Shown one piece after another: positions 27,896-36,071 of a DNA stretch of 64,000 nt. This DNA comes from Vogesella aquatica (GTDB taxonomy: Bacteria; Pseudomonadota; Gammaproteobacteria; Burkholderiales; Chromobacteriaceae): NCBI RefSeq assembly GCF_028548455.1, contig NZ_JAQQLF010000002.1, positions 241,657 through 305,656 of the forward strand. Reading direction: 5' to 3'. The notes beneath the pieces were generated by a model. That model saw only the letters and a list, made by a program, of their open reading frames with translations, was not told the origin of the DNA and ran no database searches. A program made the position numbers and the translations under genes. The number at the start of each line of letters is the position of its first letter. The first letter of the stretch is position 1.

Positions 27896-28010
27896 GCCAC
27901 GGAATCACACGTAAAACACGGACTGAAAGGCCCGGACTGATGCAGACGCTAGCTAATCACTGCGCTGGGGGCGTGCTTTGCTTTCCGTGTTTTTTCGTGT
28001 GCTTTCGTGG
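27896..28010. repeat. Long imperfect palindrome between liuA and liuB (copy 3)
   Basis: Arms at 27896-27922 and 27983-28010 share the GCCACGGAATCACACG type sequence with copies 1 and 2. The loop (about 60 bases) is unrelated between copies, while the arms are conserved. Confidence 0.8.
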
Positions 28011-28032
28011 CTGAAGAATAGTCTTTGAAGGC

Positions 28033-29202
28033 TTAGCGGGTTTCGGCCATCAGCTCGCGGCCGATCAGCCAGCGGCGGATCTCGCTGGTGCCGGCGCCGA
28101 TCTCGTACAGCTTGGCGTCGCGCAGCAGGCGGCCGGTGGGGTATTCGTTGATGTAGCCGTTACCGCCCAGGCACTGGATGGCGTCCAGCGCCATCTGGGT
28201 AGCGCCTTCGGCGGCGTACAGGATGGCGCCGGCGGCGTCTTTGCGCGTCTGGCGGCCCGATTCGCCACGGTCCAGCGCCTGGCCCACGGCGTACACGTAG
28301 GCACGGCTAGCCGACAGCTTGACGTACATATCGGCCAGTTTGCCCTGCATCAGCTGGAAGTCGCCGATGGCCTGGCCAAACTGCTTGCGGTCGTTCAGGT
28401 AAGGCACCACCACGTCCATGCAGCCTTGCATGATGCCCAGCGGGCCGGCGGCCAGTACGGCGCGTTCGAAGTCCAGGCCGCTCATCAGCACTTTCACGCC
28501 GTTACCTTCGCCGCCCAATACGTTGGCCGAAGGCACGAAGCAATCATCAAAGAAAATGGGGTAGGTGTTGGAGCCGCGCATGCCCAGCTTGTCCAGCTTG
28601 CTGCCGTGGCTGAAGCCGGCAAAGCCTTTTTCCACGATAAAGGCGGTAATGCCTTTCGGGCCGGCGTTGATGTCGGTTTTGGCGTACACCACCAGGGTGT
28701 CGGCGTCGCCGCCGTTGGTGATCCACATCTTGCTGCCGTTGAGCTTGTAGCCGCCGTCCACCTTGTCGGCGCGCAGTTTCATGCTGACCACGTCGGAGCC
28801 GGCGTTGGGTTCGGACATCGCCAGCGCGCCGATATGGTCGCCGCTGATCAGCTTGGGCAGGTATTTCTGGCGCTGTTCGTCGTTACCGTTTTTGAAGATC
28901 TGGTTCACGCACAGGTTGGAGTGGGCGCCGTAGGACAGCGCCACCGAGGCGCTGGCGCGGCTGATTTCTTCCATGGCGATCATGTGCGCCAGGTAGCCCA
29001 TATTGGCGCCGCCGTATTGCTCGGAGACAGTAATGCCCAGCAGACCCAGGTCGCCGAACTTCTTCCACAGGTCGGCCGGGAACAGGTTGTCGCGGTCGAT
29101 CTCGGCGGCGCGCGGTGCGATCTCGCTGGCGGCGAACTCGCGCACTGCTTCACGCAGCATGTCGTAGGTTTCGCCAAAGTCAAAGCGCAGGCTGCTGTAC
29201 AT
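28033..29202 (-). CDS. liuA: Isovaleryl-CoA dehydrogenase
   Basis: This flavoprotein oxidises isovaleryl-CoA to 3-methylcrotonyl-CoA and passes electrons to ETF. The 389 residues carry ACAD signatures: [55 protein letters not shown], the catalytic-glutamate region [15 protein letters not shown], and [20 protein letters not shown] followed by [12 protein letters not shown]. It is the first gene of the reverse operon, with a LiuR-type operator and promoter about 105-135 bases upstream. Confidence 0.95.
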   Translation of the reverse strand: MYSSLRFDFGETYDMLREAVREFAASEIAPRAAEIDRDNLFPADLWKKFGDLGLLGITVSEQYGGANMGYLAHMIAMEEISRASASVALSYGAHSNLCVNQIFKNGNDEQRQKYLPKLISGDHIGALAMSEPNAGSDVVSMKLRADKVDGGYKLNGSKMWITNGGDADTLVVYAKTDINAGPKGITAFIVEKGFAGFSHGSKLDKLGMRGSNTYPIFFDDCFVPSANVLGGEGNGVKVLMSGLDFERAVLAAGPLGIMQGCMDVVVPYLNDRKQFGQAIGDFQLMQGKLADMYVKLSASRAYVYAVGQALDRGESGRQTRKDAAGAILYAAEGATQMALDAIQCLGGNGYINEYPTGRLLRDAKLYEIGAGTSEIRRWLIGRELMAETR

Positions 29203-29305
29203 GTTTTCTCCTCCGTGCCCGGGCGGGCGGCTGTCTCGGTGTGCCTCTCGTGCTGTGTGCCGAGTGACCCTTGTATTGATAGGCGGTTTTCCGCCTGGGT
29301 ATGGT

Positions 29306-29337
29306 TTTATGTTGACTTACGCTTACGTTAACGTCAA
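29306..29337 (-). promoter_or_regulatory. liuA promoter with LiuR operator
   Basis: On the reverse strand TTGACG (29337-29332) is followed after 19 bases by ACATAA (29312-29307). The long spacer holds a dyad with TTGAC and GTCAA ends, as in promoters activated or repressed by MerR-type regulators. TTACGTTAACGT at 29323-29334 is repeated exactly at the site between liuR and the acyl-CoA synthetase gene. Confidence 0.72.
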
Positions 29338-29379
29338 TACAAAATGACAGGACCATCCCGCAGGATGGCAAAAAATGGC

Positions 29380-29781
29380 TCAGCTTGTGGCTTCTCTGCC
29401 AGTGACGGTGTCGATTACCTGGCGGCAATGGCCCTCCAGGGTGACGATTTCGGCTAGTACGGCATCAATATCGTGGCGCTGTTCTTCCAGCTGCTTCTTG
29501 CGCTCGGACAGGAGTTGCAGCAGCTTTAGCGACTGGCTGGCTTCGTCGCGTGCCAGCTCGTACAGGTCGAGGATCTCGCGGATCTCGGACAGCGCCAGGC
29601 CAATGCGCTTGCCGCGCAGGATCAGCTTGAGCCGGGCGCGGTCGCGGTGGGTAAACAGCCGCTGGCGTCCTTCGCGCTGCGGTTCGATCAAACCCTGTTC
29701 TTCGTAAAAGCGGATGGTGCGCAATGTGATGTCGAAATCGCGTGCCAGGTCGGAAATGGTAAAGAGGCGGTCGTCGCTCAT
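29380..29781 (-). CDS. liuR: MerR-family regulator of the liu genes
   Basis: The 133-residue protein has an N-terminal winged helix-turn-helix (LFTISDLARDFDITLRTIRF, YEEQGLIEP) and a coiled-coil dimer helix (LLQLLSERKKQLEEQRHDID). No C-terminal cysteine metal site is visible, as expected for a regulator that senses a pathway acyl-CoA. I chose the ATG at 29781 because AGGAA lies about six bases before it. It lies beside liuA and is divergent from the acyl-CoA synthetase gene. Matching palindromes on both sides of it suggest control of both units and itself. Confidence 0.88.
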   Translation of the reverse strand: MSDDRLFTISDLARDFDITLRTIRFYEEQGLIEPQREGRQRLFTHRDRARLKLILRGKRIGLALSEIREILDLYELARDEASQSLKLLQLLSERKKQLEEQRHDIDAVLAEIVTLEGHCRQVIDTVTGREATS

Positions 29782-29848
29782 GATGGTTCCTGTTGTTCTG
29801 CCGCGATTGTAGCGTTTTTTGCTCACCTTGCCCGTGGCGTGCTTGAGT

Positions 29849-29862
29849 TTACGTTAACGTAA
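29849..29862. promoter_or_regulatory. LiuR operator upstream of liuR and the acyl-CoA synthetase
   Basis: TTACGTTAACGTAA is a perfect 14-base palindrome. TTGAGT at 29843 and TAAGTT about 17 bases on could form a forward promoter overlapping it. Twelve of the 14 bases recur upstream of liuA. Confidence 0.7.
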
Positions 29863-29910
29863 TAGTAAGTTTCACGCACAAAGACAACAGCATTCACCGG
29901 AGACTACGCC

Positions 29911-31602
29911 ATGACCCGCTCGCCCAGCTACGTGCACGGCACCAGTGCCACCCCGCTTATCGGCCAGACTATCGGCCAGTATTTCGACGATGCCTGCCGG
30001 CAGTATGCCGCGCGCGACGCGCTGATCGTGCGTCAGCAGAATGTGCGCTGGACCTACGCCGAGTTTGGCGAGCAGGTTACGCGGCTGGCCTGCGGCCTGC
30101 GCCGGCTGGGCTTGCAGCCGGGCGAGCGGGTAGGGATCTGGTCGCAGAACAATGTGGAATGGGTGCTGATGCAGTTTGCTACCGCCAAGGCGGGGCTGGT
30201 GCTGGTCAACATCAACCCGGCCTACCGCCGCAGCGAGCTGGAGTACGCGCTGAACAAGGTAGGCTGCCGCGCGCTGGTGCTGTCGCCCAGCTTCAAGGGT
30301 AGCGACTACCTGGCCATGGTGGCCGACCTGGCGCCGGAGCTGGCCGCCAGTGCGCCGGGCCAGCTGCACGCCGCGCGCTTGCCCGAGCTGCGCTGGGTGG
30401 TGCGCATGGGCGACGATGCCACGCCGGGCATGCTGAACTTTGCCAGCCTGCTGGCGGATGCCAGCACTGAAGAGCGCGCAGGGTTGGCCGCTACCGCCGC
30501 CACGCTGCAGTTTGACGACGCCATCAATATCCAGTTTACCTCCGGCACCACCGGCAGCCCCAAGGGCGCCACGTTGACGCATCACAACATCCTCAACAAC
30601 GGCTTTTTCGTCGGCGAGGCCATGCGCCTGGGCCCGGACGACCGCCTGTGCATCCCGGTGCCGCTGTACCACTGCTTCGGCATGGTGCTGGGCGTGCTGG
30701 CCTGCGTCACCCACGGCGCGGCCATGGTATTCCCTAGCGAAGCGTTCGAGCCGCTGGCGGTGCTGGAAGCGGTGCAGGCGGAGCGCTGTACCGCGCTGCA
30801 CGGCGTGCCCACCATGTTTATCGCGGTGCTGGACCACCCGCGCTTTGCCGAGTTCGACCTGGCTACGCTGCGGACCGGCATTATGGCCGGTAGCCCGTGC
30901 CCGATCGAGGTGATGAAGCGGGTGGTGGCGCAGATGCACATGGCCGAGGTCACCATCGCCTACGGTATGACCGAAACCAGCCCGGTAAGCTTCCAGAGCC
31001 ATACCGACACGCCGCTGGAGAAAAAAGTGGCCACCGTTGGCCGCATCCACCCGCACGTGGAAGTGAAGATCGTGGATACCAACGGCCGCATCGTGCCGCG
31101 CGGCGACACCGGCGAGTTGCTGACGCGTGGCTATTCGGTGATGTTGGGCTACTGGGGCGACCCGGCCAAAACCCGCGAAGCCATCGACGACGCCGGCTGG
31201 ATGCATACCGGCGACCTGGCGGTAATGGACGATGGCGGCTACTGCAATATCGTCGGCCGCGTGAAAGACATGGTGATCCGCGGTGGCGAAAACATCTACC
31301 CGCGCGAGATCGAGGAATTCCTCTACCGCCACCCCAAGGTGCAGGACGTGCAAGTCATCGGCGTGCCGGATGCCAAATACGGTGAGGAGCTGTGCGCGTG
31401 GATACGCCTGCGCGAAGGCGAAAGCTGCAGCGCCGAGGATATTCGCGCCTTCTGCGACGGGCAGATTGCCTACTACAAGATTCCGCGCTACATAGAGTTT
31501 GTCGACAGCTTCCCCATGACCATCACCGGCAAGATCCAGAAATTCGTGATGCGCCAGCAAATGAAAGAAAAACTGGGGCTGGACGAAGCCAGAACCGCCT
31601 GA
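29911..31602 (+). CDS. AMP-binding acyl-CoA synthetase
   Basis: It activates a carboxylic acid to its CoA thioester through an acyl-AMP. The 563 residues carry the ANL motifs: [16 protein letters not shown] for the P-loop, a YGMTETSPV motif, [20 protein letters not shown] and the catalytic lysine near the C-terminus in [16 protein letters not shown] lies eight bases before the ATG. The shared LiuR-type palindrome upstream suggests it feeds branched-chain or related acids into the liu pathway; medium- or long-chain acids are equally possible from sequence alone. Confidence 0.9.
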   Translation: MTRSPSYVHGTSATPLIGQTIGQYFDDACRQYAARDALIVRQQNVRWTYAEFGEQVTRLACGLRRLGLQPGERVGIWSQNNVEWVLMQFATAKAGLVLVNINPAYRRSELEYALNKVGCRALVLSPSFKGSDYLAMVADLAPELAASAPGQLHAARLPELRWVVRMGDDATPGMLNFASLLADASTEERAGLAATAATLQFDDAINIQFTSGTTGSPKGATLTHHNILNNGFFVGEAMRLGPDDRLCIPVPLYHCFGMVLGVLACVTHGAAMVFPSEAFEPLAVLEAVQAERCTALHGVPTMFIAVLDHPRFAEFDLATLRTGIMAGSPCPIEVMKRVVAQMHMAEVTIAYGMTETSPVSFQSHTDTPLEKKVATVGRIHPHVEVKIVDTNGRIVPRGDTGELLTRGYSVMLGYWGDPAKTREAIDDAGWMHTGDLAVMDDGGYCNIVGRVKDMVIRGGENIYPREIEEFLYRHPKVQDVQVIGVPDAKYGEELCAWIRLREGESCSAEDIRAFCDGQIAYYKIPRYIEFVDSFPMTITGKIQKFVMRQQMKEKLGLDEARTA

Positions 31603-31608
31603 TGCCGT

Positions 31609-31619
31609 GCGGCCAACCC
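31609..31619 (-). repeat. Uptake-sequence-like motif after the acyl-CoA synthetase gene
   Basis: An exact GGTTGGCCGCA on the reverse strand, seven bases after the stop. It is one of 18 copies in the window. Confidence 0.7.
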
Positions 31620-31718
31620 CGCCCGAGACGGTAATGCCAGTCAGTTAGCCGAATATCTTTGGTTTTCAAGTAGAAGGACGTGGGTGAGGCGCCCCATCCC
31701 GTTGGCGCAAGCCGGTCT

Positions 31719-31870
31719 AAATGGTGCGCCCCAGGGTTGTGCTGAACGAATCGAAGATTCGCACGCGCAAGACGCCGATTTGTTTGAGCTCCGAGCCGTT
31801 AGCGATCTGCGTGCAAATCTTTGATTTGCTCCGCGATGCGAGTTCGGCGGCGCCTGGGGTGTGCCAATTT
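31719..31870. repeat. MITE-like element with 17-18-base imperfect terminal inverted repeats
   Basis: The ends are AAATGGTGCGCCCCAGG (31719-31735) and a near-complement at 31853-31870. Inside are two small hairpins: CGAATC-GAA-GATTCG at 31747-31761 and GCAAATC-TTT-GATTTGC at 31813-31829. A third copy, GCGAATC-TTT-GATTCGC, lies just outside at 31911-31927. I see no plausible coding frame. It may be a non-autonomous mobile repeat. Confidence 0.55.
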
Positions 31871-32206
31871 GATCGGGGTTTCGAGCAGCCCTGGGTTGCG
31901 GGGTCTGCGTGCGAATCTTTGATTCGCTCAGCGATAGAAAAGGGGGCGGCAATCCGCCCCCTTTCCCGTCCTATTCCCTCGCGACGCTGCGCTTGCCTCG
32001 CTCGGTCACGGGCGGAACCGGCATCTAGTCATCGTCCGCATCGCGGACACAAAAGCACTACTGAACGCAGCAAACGCCTAGCCAAGAAGACGCCAGTCCG
32101 CGTTAACTGAACAGCATTGCGCCCGAGGCGGGGTTTTTTGTGCTGTCACAATTCTGTGGCAGCGTGGATACGCTACAATGCGCGCCATACTTTTGGAGAT
32201 TGCATC
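31871..32206. other. Non-coding gap before the SEC-C gene
   Basis: About 335 bases with no supported gene. It holds the third small hairpin (31911-31927) and an 11-bp G/C stem (31939-31949 with 31954-31964) that lacks a T-run. A short CCCG/CGGG stem near 32122-32133 is followed by six T residues and may be a weak terminator. TACAAT at 32174-32179 is a plausible -10 box for the next gene. Confidence 0.5.
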
Positions 32207-32866
32207 ATGACCGTATTCAACGACGCCGACCTGACCCGTCTGGAAACCCTGCTGACCCCGCTGTCGCAAGCTGGCACCACCATGCGCCCCGATGAAGTGC
32301 AGGGTTTCTTTACCGCGCTGGCCTGTGGCCCGGATCGCCTGGGTGTGGACGAGTGGCTGGATGATGTATTGGGTGATGCGCCAGCATTTGAAAGCGCCGA
32401 GACCGAAGCCGAAATCCGCGCGCTGCTGCAAAAATTCTACGATAGCGTGGCCGCAGCGCTGGCCGAAGGCGAGCTGCCGGAACTGGTGCTGTATAGCGCC
32501 GACGACAGTGACGAGCCGGACTTCCGCCCATGGTGCAATGCCTACATGTACGCGCTGGACGTGGTGCCGACCGACTGGTTTGAAGCGGCCGATGACGAAG
32601 GCTTCGAAGAGCTGCTGATGCCGGTGATGGCACTGGGTGGCATGTTCGATGCCGAAGAAGGCGAAGCGCCGCTGATGCAGTTCAGCGCCAGCGAGCTGGA
32701 AAGCTTCAAGGGCGAGCTGGACGACGCCGTAGTGGCAGTGCACAACTACTGGCGCGCCAAAGAAGCGGCGCCGGTTACCGTGCGTAACGATGGCAAGGTT
32801 GGCCGCAATGACCCGTGCACCTGCGGTAGCGGCAAGAAATACAAAGCCTGCTGCGGCCGCAACTAA
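32207..32866 (+). CDS. YecA/UPF0149-family protein with C-terminal SEC-C zinc motif
   Basis: The 219-residue protein has an acidic helical UPF0149 domain ([37 protein letters not shown]) and a C-terminal SEC-C zinc finger, [19 protein letters not shown]. The SEC-C motif resembles the SecA tail and often mediates zinc or protein binding; the cellular role is unclear. The ATG at 32207 is chosen because GGAG lies eight bases before it; the frame is open further upstream but non-family. An AGGTTGGCCGCA site at 32796-32807 encodes the start of the zinc motif. Confidence 0.9.
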   Translation: MTVFNDADLTRLETLLTPLSQAGTTMRPDEVQGFFTALACGPDRLGVDEWLDDVLGDAPAFESAETEAEIRALLQKFYDSVAAALAEGELPELVLYSADDSDEPDFRPWCNAYMYALDVVPTDWFEAADDEGFEELLMPVMALGGMFDAEEGEAPLMQFSASELESFKGELDDAVVAVHNYWRAKEAAPVTVRNDGKVGRNDPCTCGSGKKYKACCGRN

Positions 32867-32884
32867 GCGCCGCAACCGTACCTG

Positions 32885-32912
32885 AAAGCCCCGCGTAATG
32901 CGGGGCTTTTTG
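32885..32912 (+). terminator. Terminator after the SEC-C gene
   Basis: A 10-bp stem (AAAGCCCCGC with GCGGGGCTTT), a five-base loop and a following TT. It lies 19 bases after the stop. Confidence 0.85.
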
Positions 32913-32960
32913 TTTGTGGCGTGGGCTAGACTGCAGTATCACCTGTTGTGGAGTCTGGCC

Positions 32961-33287
32961 ATGAAACTGGGGCTGGAAGAAGTGTTGACCCTGCTGGCTG
33001 CCATCGAGCAGGACTACCCATGGCTGACGGAAGAGTTGCCGTTTGACGAGAATGCCCTGCGCCGGCTGGTAGTGGCCGACTTGCTGGAGCGCGATGCCAT
33101 GCTGCAACAGCAAGGCGTAAGTGCAGAAGACCGGCAGCTGGTGTACCTGGTGTCGACGGCGCGCCTGGTGCTGGATAATCTGCTGCTGTATTTGCGCTTG
33201 ATGCGCCATGAAACGTTGCCGGACGAGCAGCTGGCCGAAGTGCGCCAGCTGATGCAGCGCCTGGCGCGTGGCGAGGGGCGGCTGTAG
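32961..33287 (+). CDS. Conserved-looking small protein, unknown
   Basis: A 108-residue acidic, Leu-rich, all-helical protein starting MKLGLEEVLTLLAAIEQDYP. It has no signal, membrane helix or known motif that I recognise. The ATG at 32961 follows GGAG at a seven-base spacing; the frame is open upstream but runs through the previous terminator, which speaks against the longer form. It is flanked by terminators, so it is a single-gene unit. Confidence 0.65.
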   Translation: MKLGLEEVLTLLAAIEQDYPWLTEELPFDENALRRLVVADLLERDAMLQQQGVSAEDRQLVYLVSTARLVLDNLLLYLRLMRHETLPDEQLAEVRQLMQRLARGEGRL

Positions 33288-33304
33288 CACGCCCAAAAGC
33301 AACA

Positions 33305-33331
33305 AACCCCGCCTGTTGCCAGTGCGGGGTT
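33305..33331. terminator. Terminator between convergent genes
   Basis: An 8-bp stem (AACCCCGC with GCGGGGTT) with an 11-base loop. T-rich sequence follows on the reverse strand, so it probably ends the infA-side transcript as well as the small forward gene. Confidence 0.65.
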
Positions 33332-33349
33332 GTGTAGTCAGCGGCTGAA

Positions 33350-33532
33350 TCAATGAGCCAGGCTGATGTAGGCGTCGCCTTGATAGCTGGCGCTGGCAAT
33401 GCCCAGCGCGGAGCGGAAAGTTACCAGAAAACGGCGGCCGATCTGGCGGATGGCAACAACTTCAAAAGCAACAGTACTGTTATCAAGCTCTTGGGTGACA
33501 CAGTCACCCGGTTTCAATTCATTAATTTTCAT
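33350..33532 (-). CDS. Small protein, possible SH3/KOW-like fold
   Basis: A 60-residue protein beginning MKINELKPGDCVTQELDN and continuing with short beta strands (FEVVAIRQIGRRFLVTFRS). The pattern suggests a small beta-barrel, but I do not recognise the family. AGGA lies five bases before the ATG at 33532. It sits 43 bases after infA in the same direction, so it may be co-transcribed with the initiation factor. Confidence 0.6.
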   Translation of the reverse strand: MKINELKPGDCVTQELDNSTVAFEVVAIRQIGRRFLVTFRSALGIASASYQGDAYISLAH

Positions 33533-33574
33533 TGGATTCCTATAAGACACAGCCGGAACCCGGTTGTGTCTTTT

Positions 33575-33835
33575 TCAATAGCGGCGTTTGGCAGGCGGCA
33601 AGCCTTCCATCTTCGCCGTTGGATGGCGGAAGTTAATGCGGCCTTTGGTCAGATCGTAAGGCGACATTTCTACGGTAACGCGATCACCCACCAGCACGCG
33701 AATACGGTGCATTTTCATTTTGCCGGAGCCATAGGCAAGGATTTCCACATTGTTATCGAGCCGAACGCGATAGCGCGATTCCGGCAGCATCTCGATGACA
33801 ACACCTTGCAGTTCGATCATGTCTTCTTTAGACAC
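33575..33835 (-). CDS. infA: Translation initiation factor IF-1 (stand-alone paralogue type)
   Basis: IF-1 binds the ribosomal A site during initiation. The 86-residue protein shows [20 protein letters not shown], then [20 protein letters not shown] and [14 protein letters not shown]. The start is GTG at 33835, with AAGGAG five bases before it. It is longer than the usual 72 residues because of a basic tail ([14 protein letters not shown]) and lies outside the ribosomal protein operon. I therefore infer that it is a second IF-1, as seen in several betaproteobacteria. Confidence 0.92.
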   Translation of the reverse strand: MSKEDMIELQGVVIEMLPESRYRVRLDNNVEILAYGSGKMKMHRIRVLVGDRVTVEMSPYDLTKGRINFRHPTAKMEGLPPAKRRY

Positions 33836-34116
33836 AGTGTCTCCTTCCGGATGAGGGGTGAGCCCGGTCAAATCACGCAAAGCACAAAGTCTTGCGCCGC
33901 CGGGCGGCGGTTTGCATCGTTTAAACCTTAAGCGGGAAATTGCTGTGCGGAGTGGTAACAGCAGTTAAAGCAAGGCAGGTTTGGTGATGTGCGCCAAACC
34001 AGAAAATGAGGCAAAAATCAGTGTAAGGGTAAATGCATGATTTGTCTAGAAAAACTTTTACTACCATTCATGGTGGCCGCGCTGGCCGGTGTGCAGCCCA
34101 CCCATTATACCGTTTG
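33836..34116. other. Non-coding gap upstream of infA
   Basis: About 280 bases with the infA leader and the tail side of the flavin reductase-like gene. No clear promoter, terminator or gene was found. Confidence 0.45.
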
Positions 34117-34731
34117 TCAGACAGAAAGCTCAGGGCGCGCCAGCTCAAAGCGCTGGCGGGTGGTGCAGTAGCTGTCTCCCCCCATTTTTCCTATTACATC
34201 AAGCTGTTCCGCCGAGAGTTGGCCGTGTTGCAGCAGCGCATCGTCTACGGCAATGCCCAGTACATCCAGTAGTACGATCGTGCCGCCTTGTGCTTCGGTG
34301 CTGATGTGGAGCTGCTGGCGCAGGCGGCACGCCAGCTGTACCGGGGCACCGGCTACCCCCGGGGTGGCCAGCCAGGGCAGGAAGCTGCCTTCCAGGCCGG
34401 CCGCGGCGAGCTCGCTGACTTCGTACGGGTAGGGCGCGCAGCTTTGGTTCATGGCGTCGGCCTGGGCGTGGCTAACAACATTGACCACGCATTCGCCATT
34501 GGCTTGCAGGTTGCGCAGGGTATCCTTGATCTGGCCGTCCCGCGGGTTGACCTGGGTAAAAAGTAACACCGGCGGCTTGATGCTGGCCACGGTAAAAAAG
34601 GAAAACGGCGCCAGGTTGATAACGCCTGCCGGGCTGCGTGTGCTGATCCAGGCAATAGGGCGTGGGCTAACCGCGTGTGTGAGCAGCTGATAGACAGTTC
34701 GGGTGTCCAGTGTGGCGGTATCAAATAACAT
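34117..34731 (-). CDS. Flavin reductase-like (FMN-binding split barrel) protein
   Basis: The 204-residue protein matches the DIM6/NTAB flavin reductase family: AVSPRPIAWISTRSPAGVINLAP, then PFSFFTVASIKPPVLLF and CVVNVVSHAQADAMNQS for FMN binding. Members reduce flavin with NAD(P)H or act on small ligands. No partner oxygenase gene lies beside it, so the physiological role is open. The ATG at 34731 has only a weak ribosome site. Confidence 0.85.
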   Translation of the reverse strand: MLFDTATLDTRTVYQLLTHAVSPRPIAWISTRSPAGVINLAPFSFFTVASIKPPVLLFTQVNPRDGQIKDTLRNLQANGECVVNVVSHAQADAMNQSCAPYPYEVSELAAAGLEGSFLPWLATPGVAGAPVQLACRLRQQLHISTEAQGGTIVLLDVLGIAVDDALLQHGQLSAEQLDVIGKMGGDSYCTTRQRFELARPELSV

Positions 34732-34812
34732 GGCAGCGTGTCCGTGGCCGGGTAGGCCATGATTCTATCAGCCCATGCTCTTGCTACCGGCCTTGCTTTG
34801 GCGGAGCAGACC

Positions 34813-36006
34813 GTGAATAACGATAAAAACATCCTTATCGAGCCCGGCATGAGTGACCCCCTGACGATTGTGCAAGCCAATATCACTGTCTGCTGGGTGG
34901 CAGCCAGTGGCTGGGCTGTGGCTGGCATGGTGCTGAAAATGGCGCCTACCGTGGCTCGCCGTTTTTTCCTGTGCGATTTTCTGATGGGCCTTAGCCTGCT
35001 CTTGACGCTGCAGCGTGACGGCATGGCACCCGTGTGGCTGGCTTACCCGTTTGCCGATGTTTTGGGGCTGCTGGCGCTGTGTAGCCTGCGCTTGGGTATC
35101 CGCTATTTTGTACGCCGTGATGGTAGCGGGGTAGCAGAAAGCCTGGGTGTGGTTGTGCTGGGTGGGATTTTGTTGCTTAGCCAGCCATACGGGCGCATGC
35201 CGGGCTTTCATGCGGTGGTGTATTCCTTCACTGCCGCATGGCTATTGTTGCGCGCCACCCAGGATGCCTTGTCGCACGAGCAACAGCACTTTACCCCCGG
35301 CGCGCGGGCGCTGGTGGTCAGCCCGCTGGCGGCGGTGGGGGGCTTGTTTGTACTGCGCGCACTGATGGTGTTGGGGGGCAATGTGGCTACCGCGTCGGTT
35401 GCGTCAACCGAGCCTTTCAATGTGGTGTTCCTGCTGGTGGGGCTGGTGCTGAATCTGGCAGTGAACATCGCCATGGCCGGCGTCGTCACCATGCGCCTGA
35501 TCGGCAAGCTGGAATACCTGTCGATGACCGACCCGATGACCGGTGCGCTGAACCGGCGCGCTTTCAGTATCAGCCTGAAGCAGCAGCACAGCGTGGCGCA
35601 GCGTGGCATGCCGTATTCGCTCTGTGTGCTGGATGTCGATCACTTCAAGCATATCAATGACCAACTGGGCCACGCTGCCGGCGATGCGGCCATTGTGCAC
35701 TTGGTGACGGTATTGCGTAGTGTGTTGCGCGAGCAGGACTTGCTATGCCGCGCAGGCGGCGAGGAGTTTTGCATACTGCTGCCGGATACCAGTGAGCAAG
35801 GTGCAACCGCGGCGGCTAACCGGCTGCGCATCGCGCTGGAGCAAACGCCTTTTGTGTGGGCCGAGACACGTTGGCCGCTTACCGCCAGCTTTGGCCTGGC
35901 AGTGTTCGCGCCTGGCAAGGATGACCCTGAAACCCTGCTGCAGCGCGCCGACCGTGCGGTCTACCGCGCCAAGGAACGCGGGCGAAACCAGGTGGTATTG
36001 CTGTAG
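34813..36006 (+). CDS. Membrane-bound diguanylate cyclase (GGDEF)
   Basis: It makes cyclic di-GMP from two GTP. The N-terminal half has about seven hydrophobic helices (MVLKMAPTVARRF to LNLAVNIAMAGVVTMRLIG). The GGDEF domain fills the last 170 residues with DPMTGALNRRAF, DVDHFKHINDQLGHAAGD, the active loop RAGGEEF and a GLAVFAPGKDDPETLLQRAD end. No RxxD inhibitory site is seen five residues before the GGEEF loop. I prefer the GTG at 34813, which has GGAG six bases upstream; ATGs at 34759 and 34849 are alternatives. A PilZ protein, a possible reader, is encoded at 39133. Confidence 0.88.
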   Translation: MNNDKNILIEPGMSDPLTIVQANITVCWVAASGWAVAGMVLKMAPTVARRFFLCDFLMGLSLLLTLQRDGMAPVWLAYPFADVLGLLALCSLRLGIRYFVRRDGSGVAESLGVVVLGGILLLSQPYGRMPGFHAVVYSFTAAWLLLRATQDALSHEQQHFTPGARALVVSPLAAVGGLFVLRALMVLGGNVATASVASTEPFNVVFLLVGLVLNLAVNIAMAGVVTMRLIGKLEYLSMTDPMTGALNRRAFSISLKQQHSVAQRGMPYSLCVLDVDHFKHINDQLGHAAGDAAIVHLVTVLRSVLREQDLLCRAGGEEFCILLPDTSEQGATAAANRLRIALEQTPFVWAETRWPLTASFGLAVFAPGKDDPETLLQRADRAVYRAKERGRNQVVLL

Positions 36007-36025
36007 TGGCCGGCGTGGCCGCATG

Positions 36026-36050
36026 AAAAAGCCCCCGGCTAGCGGGGGCT
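36026..36050. terminator. Terminator between the cyclase and the acyl-CoA dehydrogenase genes
   Basis: AGCCCCCG (36030-36037) pairs with CGGGGGCT (36043-36050). A-residues to the left act as the T-run for the reverse gene, so it mainly serves the dehydrogenase transcript. Confidence 0.75.
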
Positions 36051-36071
36051 GTGTGGTTTTGGTGTGCCGGT

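Noticed and set aside
31721..32110. Forward open frame of about 130 codons in the gap after the acyl-CoA synthetase gene
   Set aside because: It runs through hairpins and repeat arms, has no ribosome site and no family pattern; it is explained by the repeat element.
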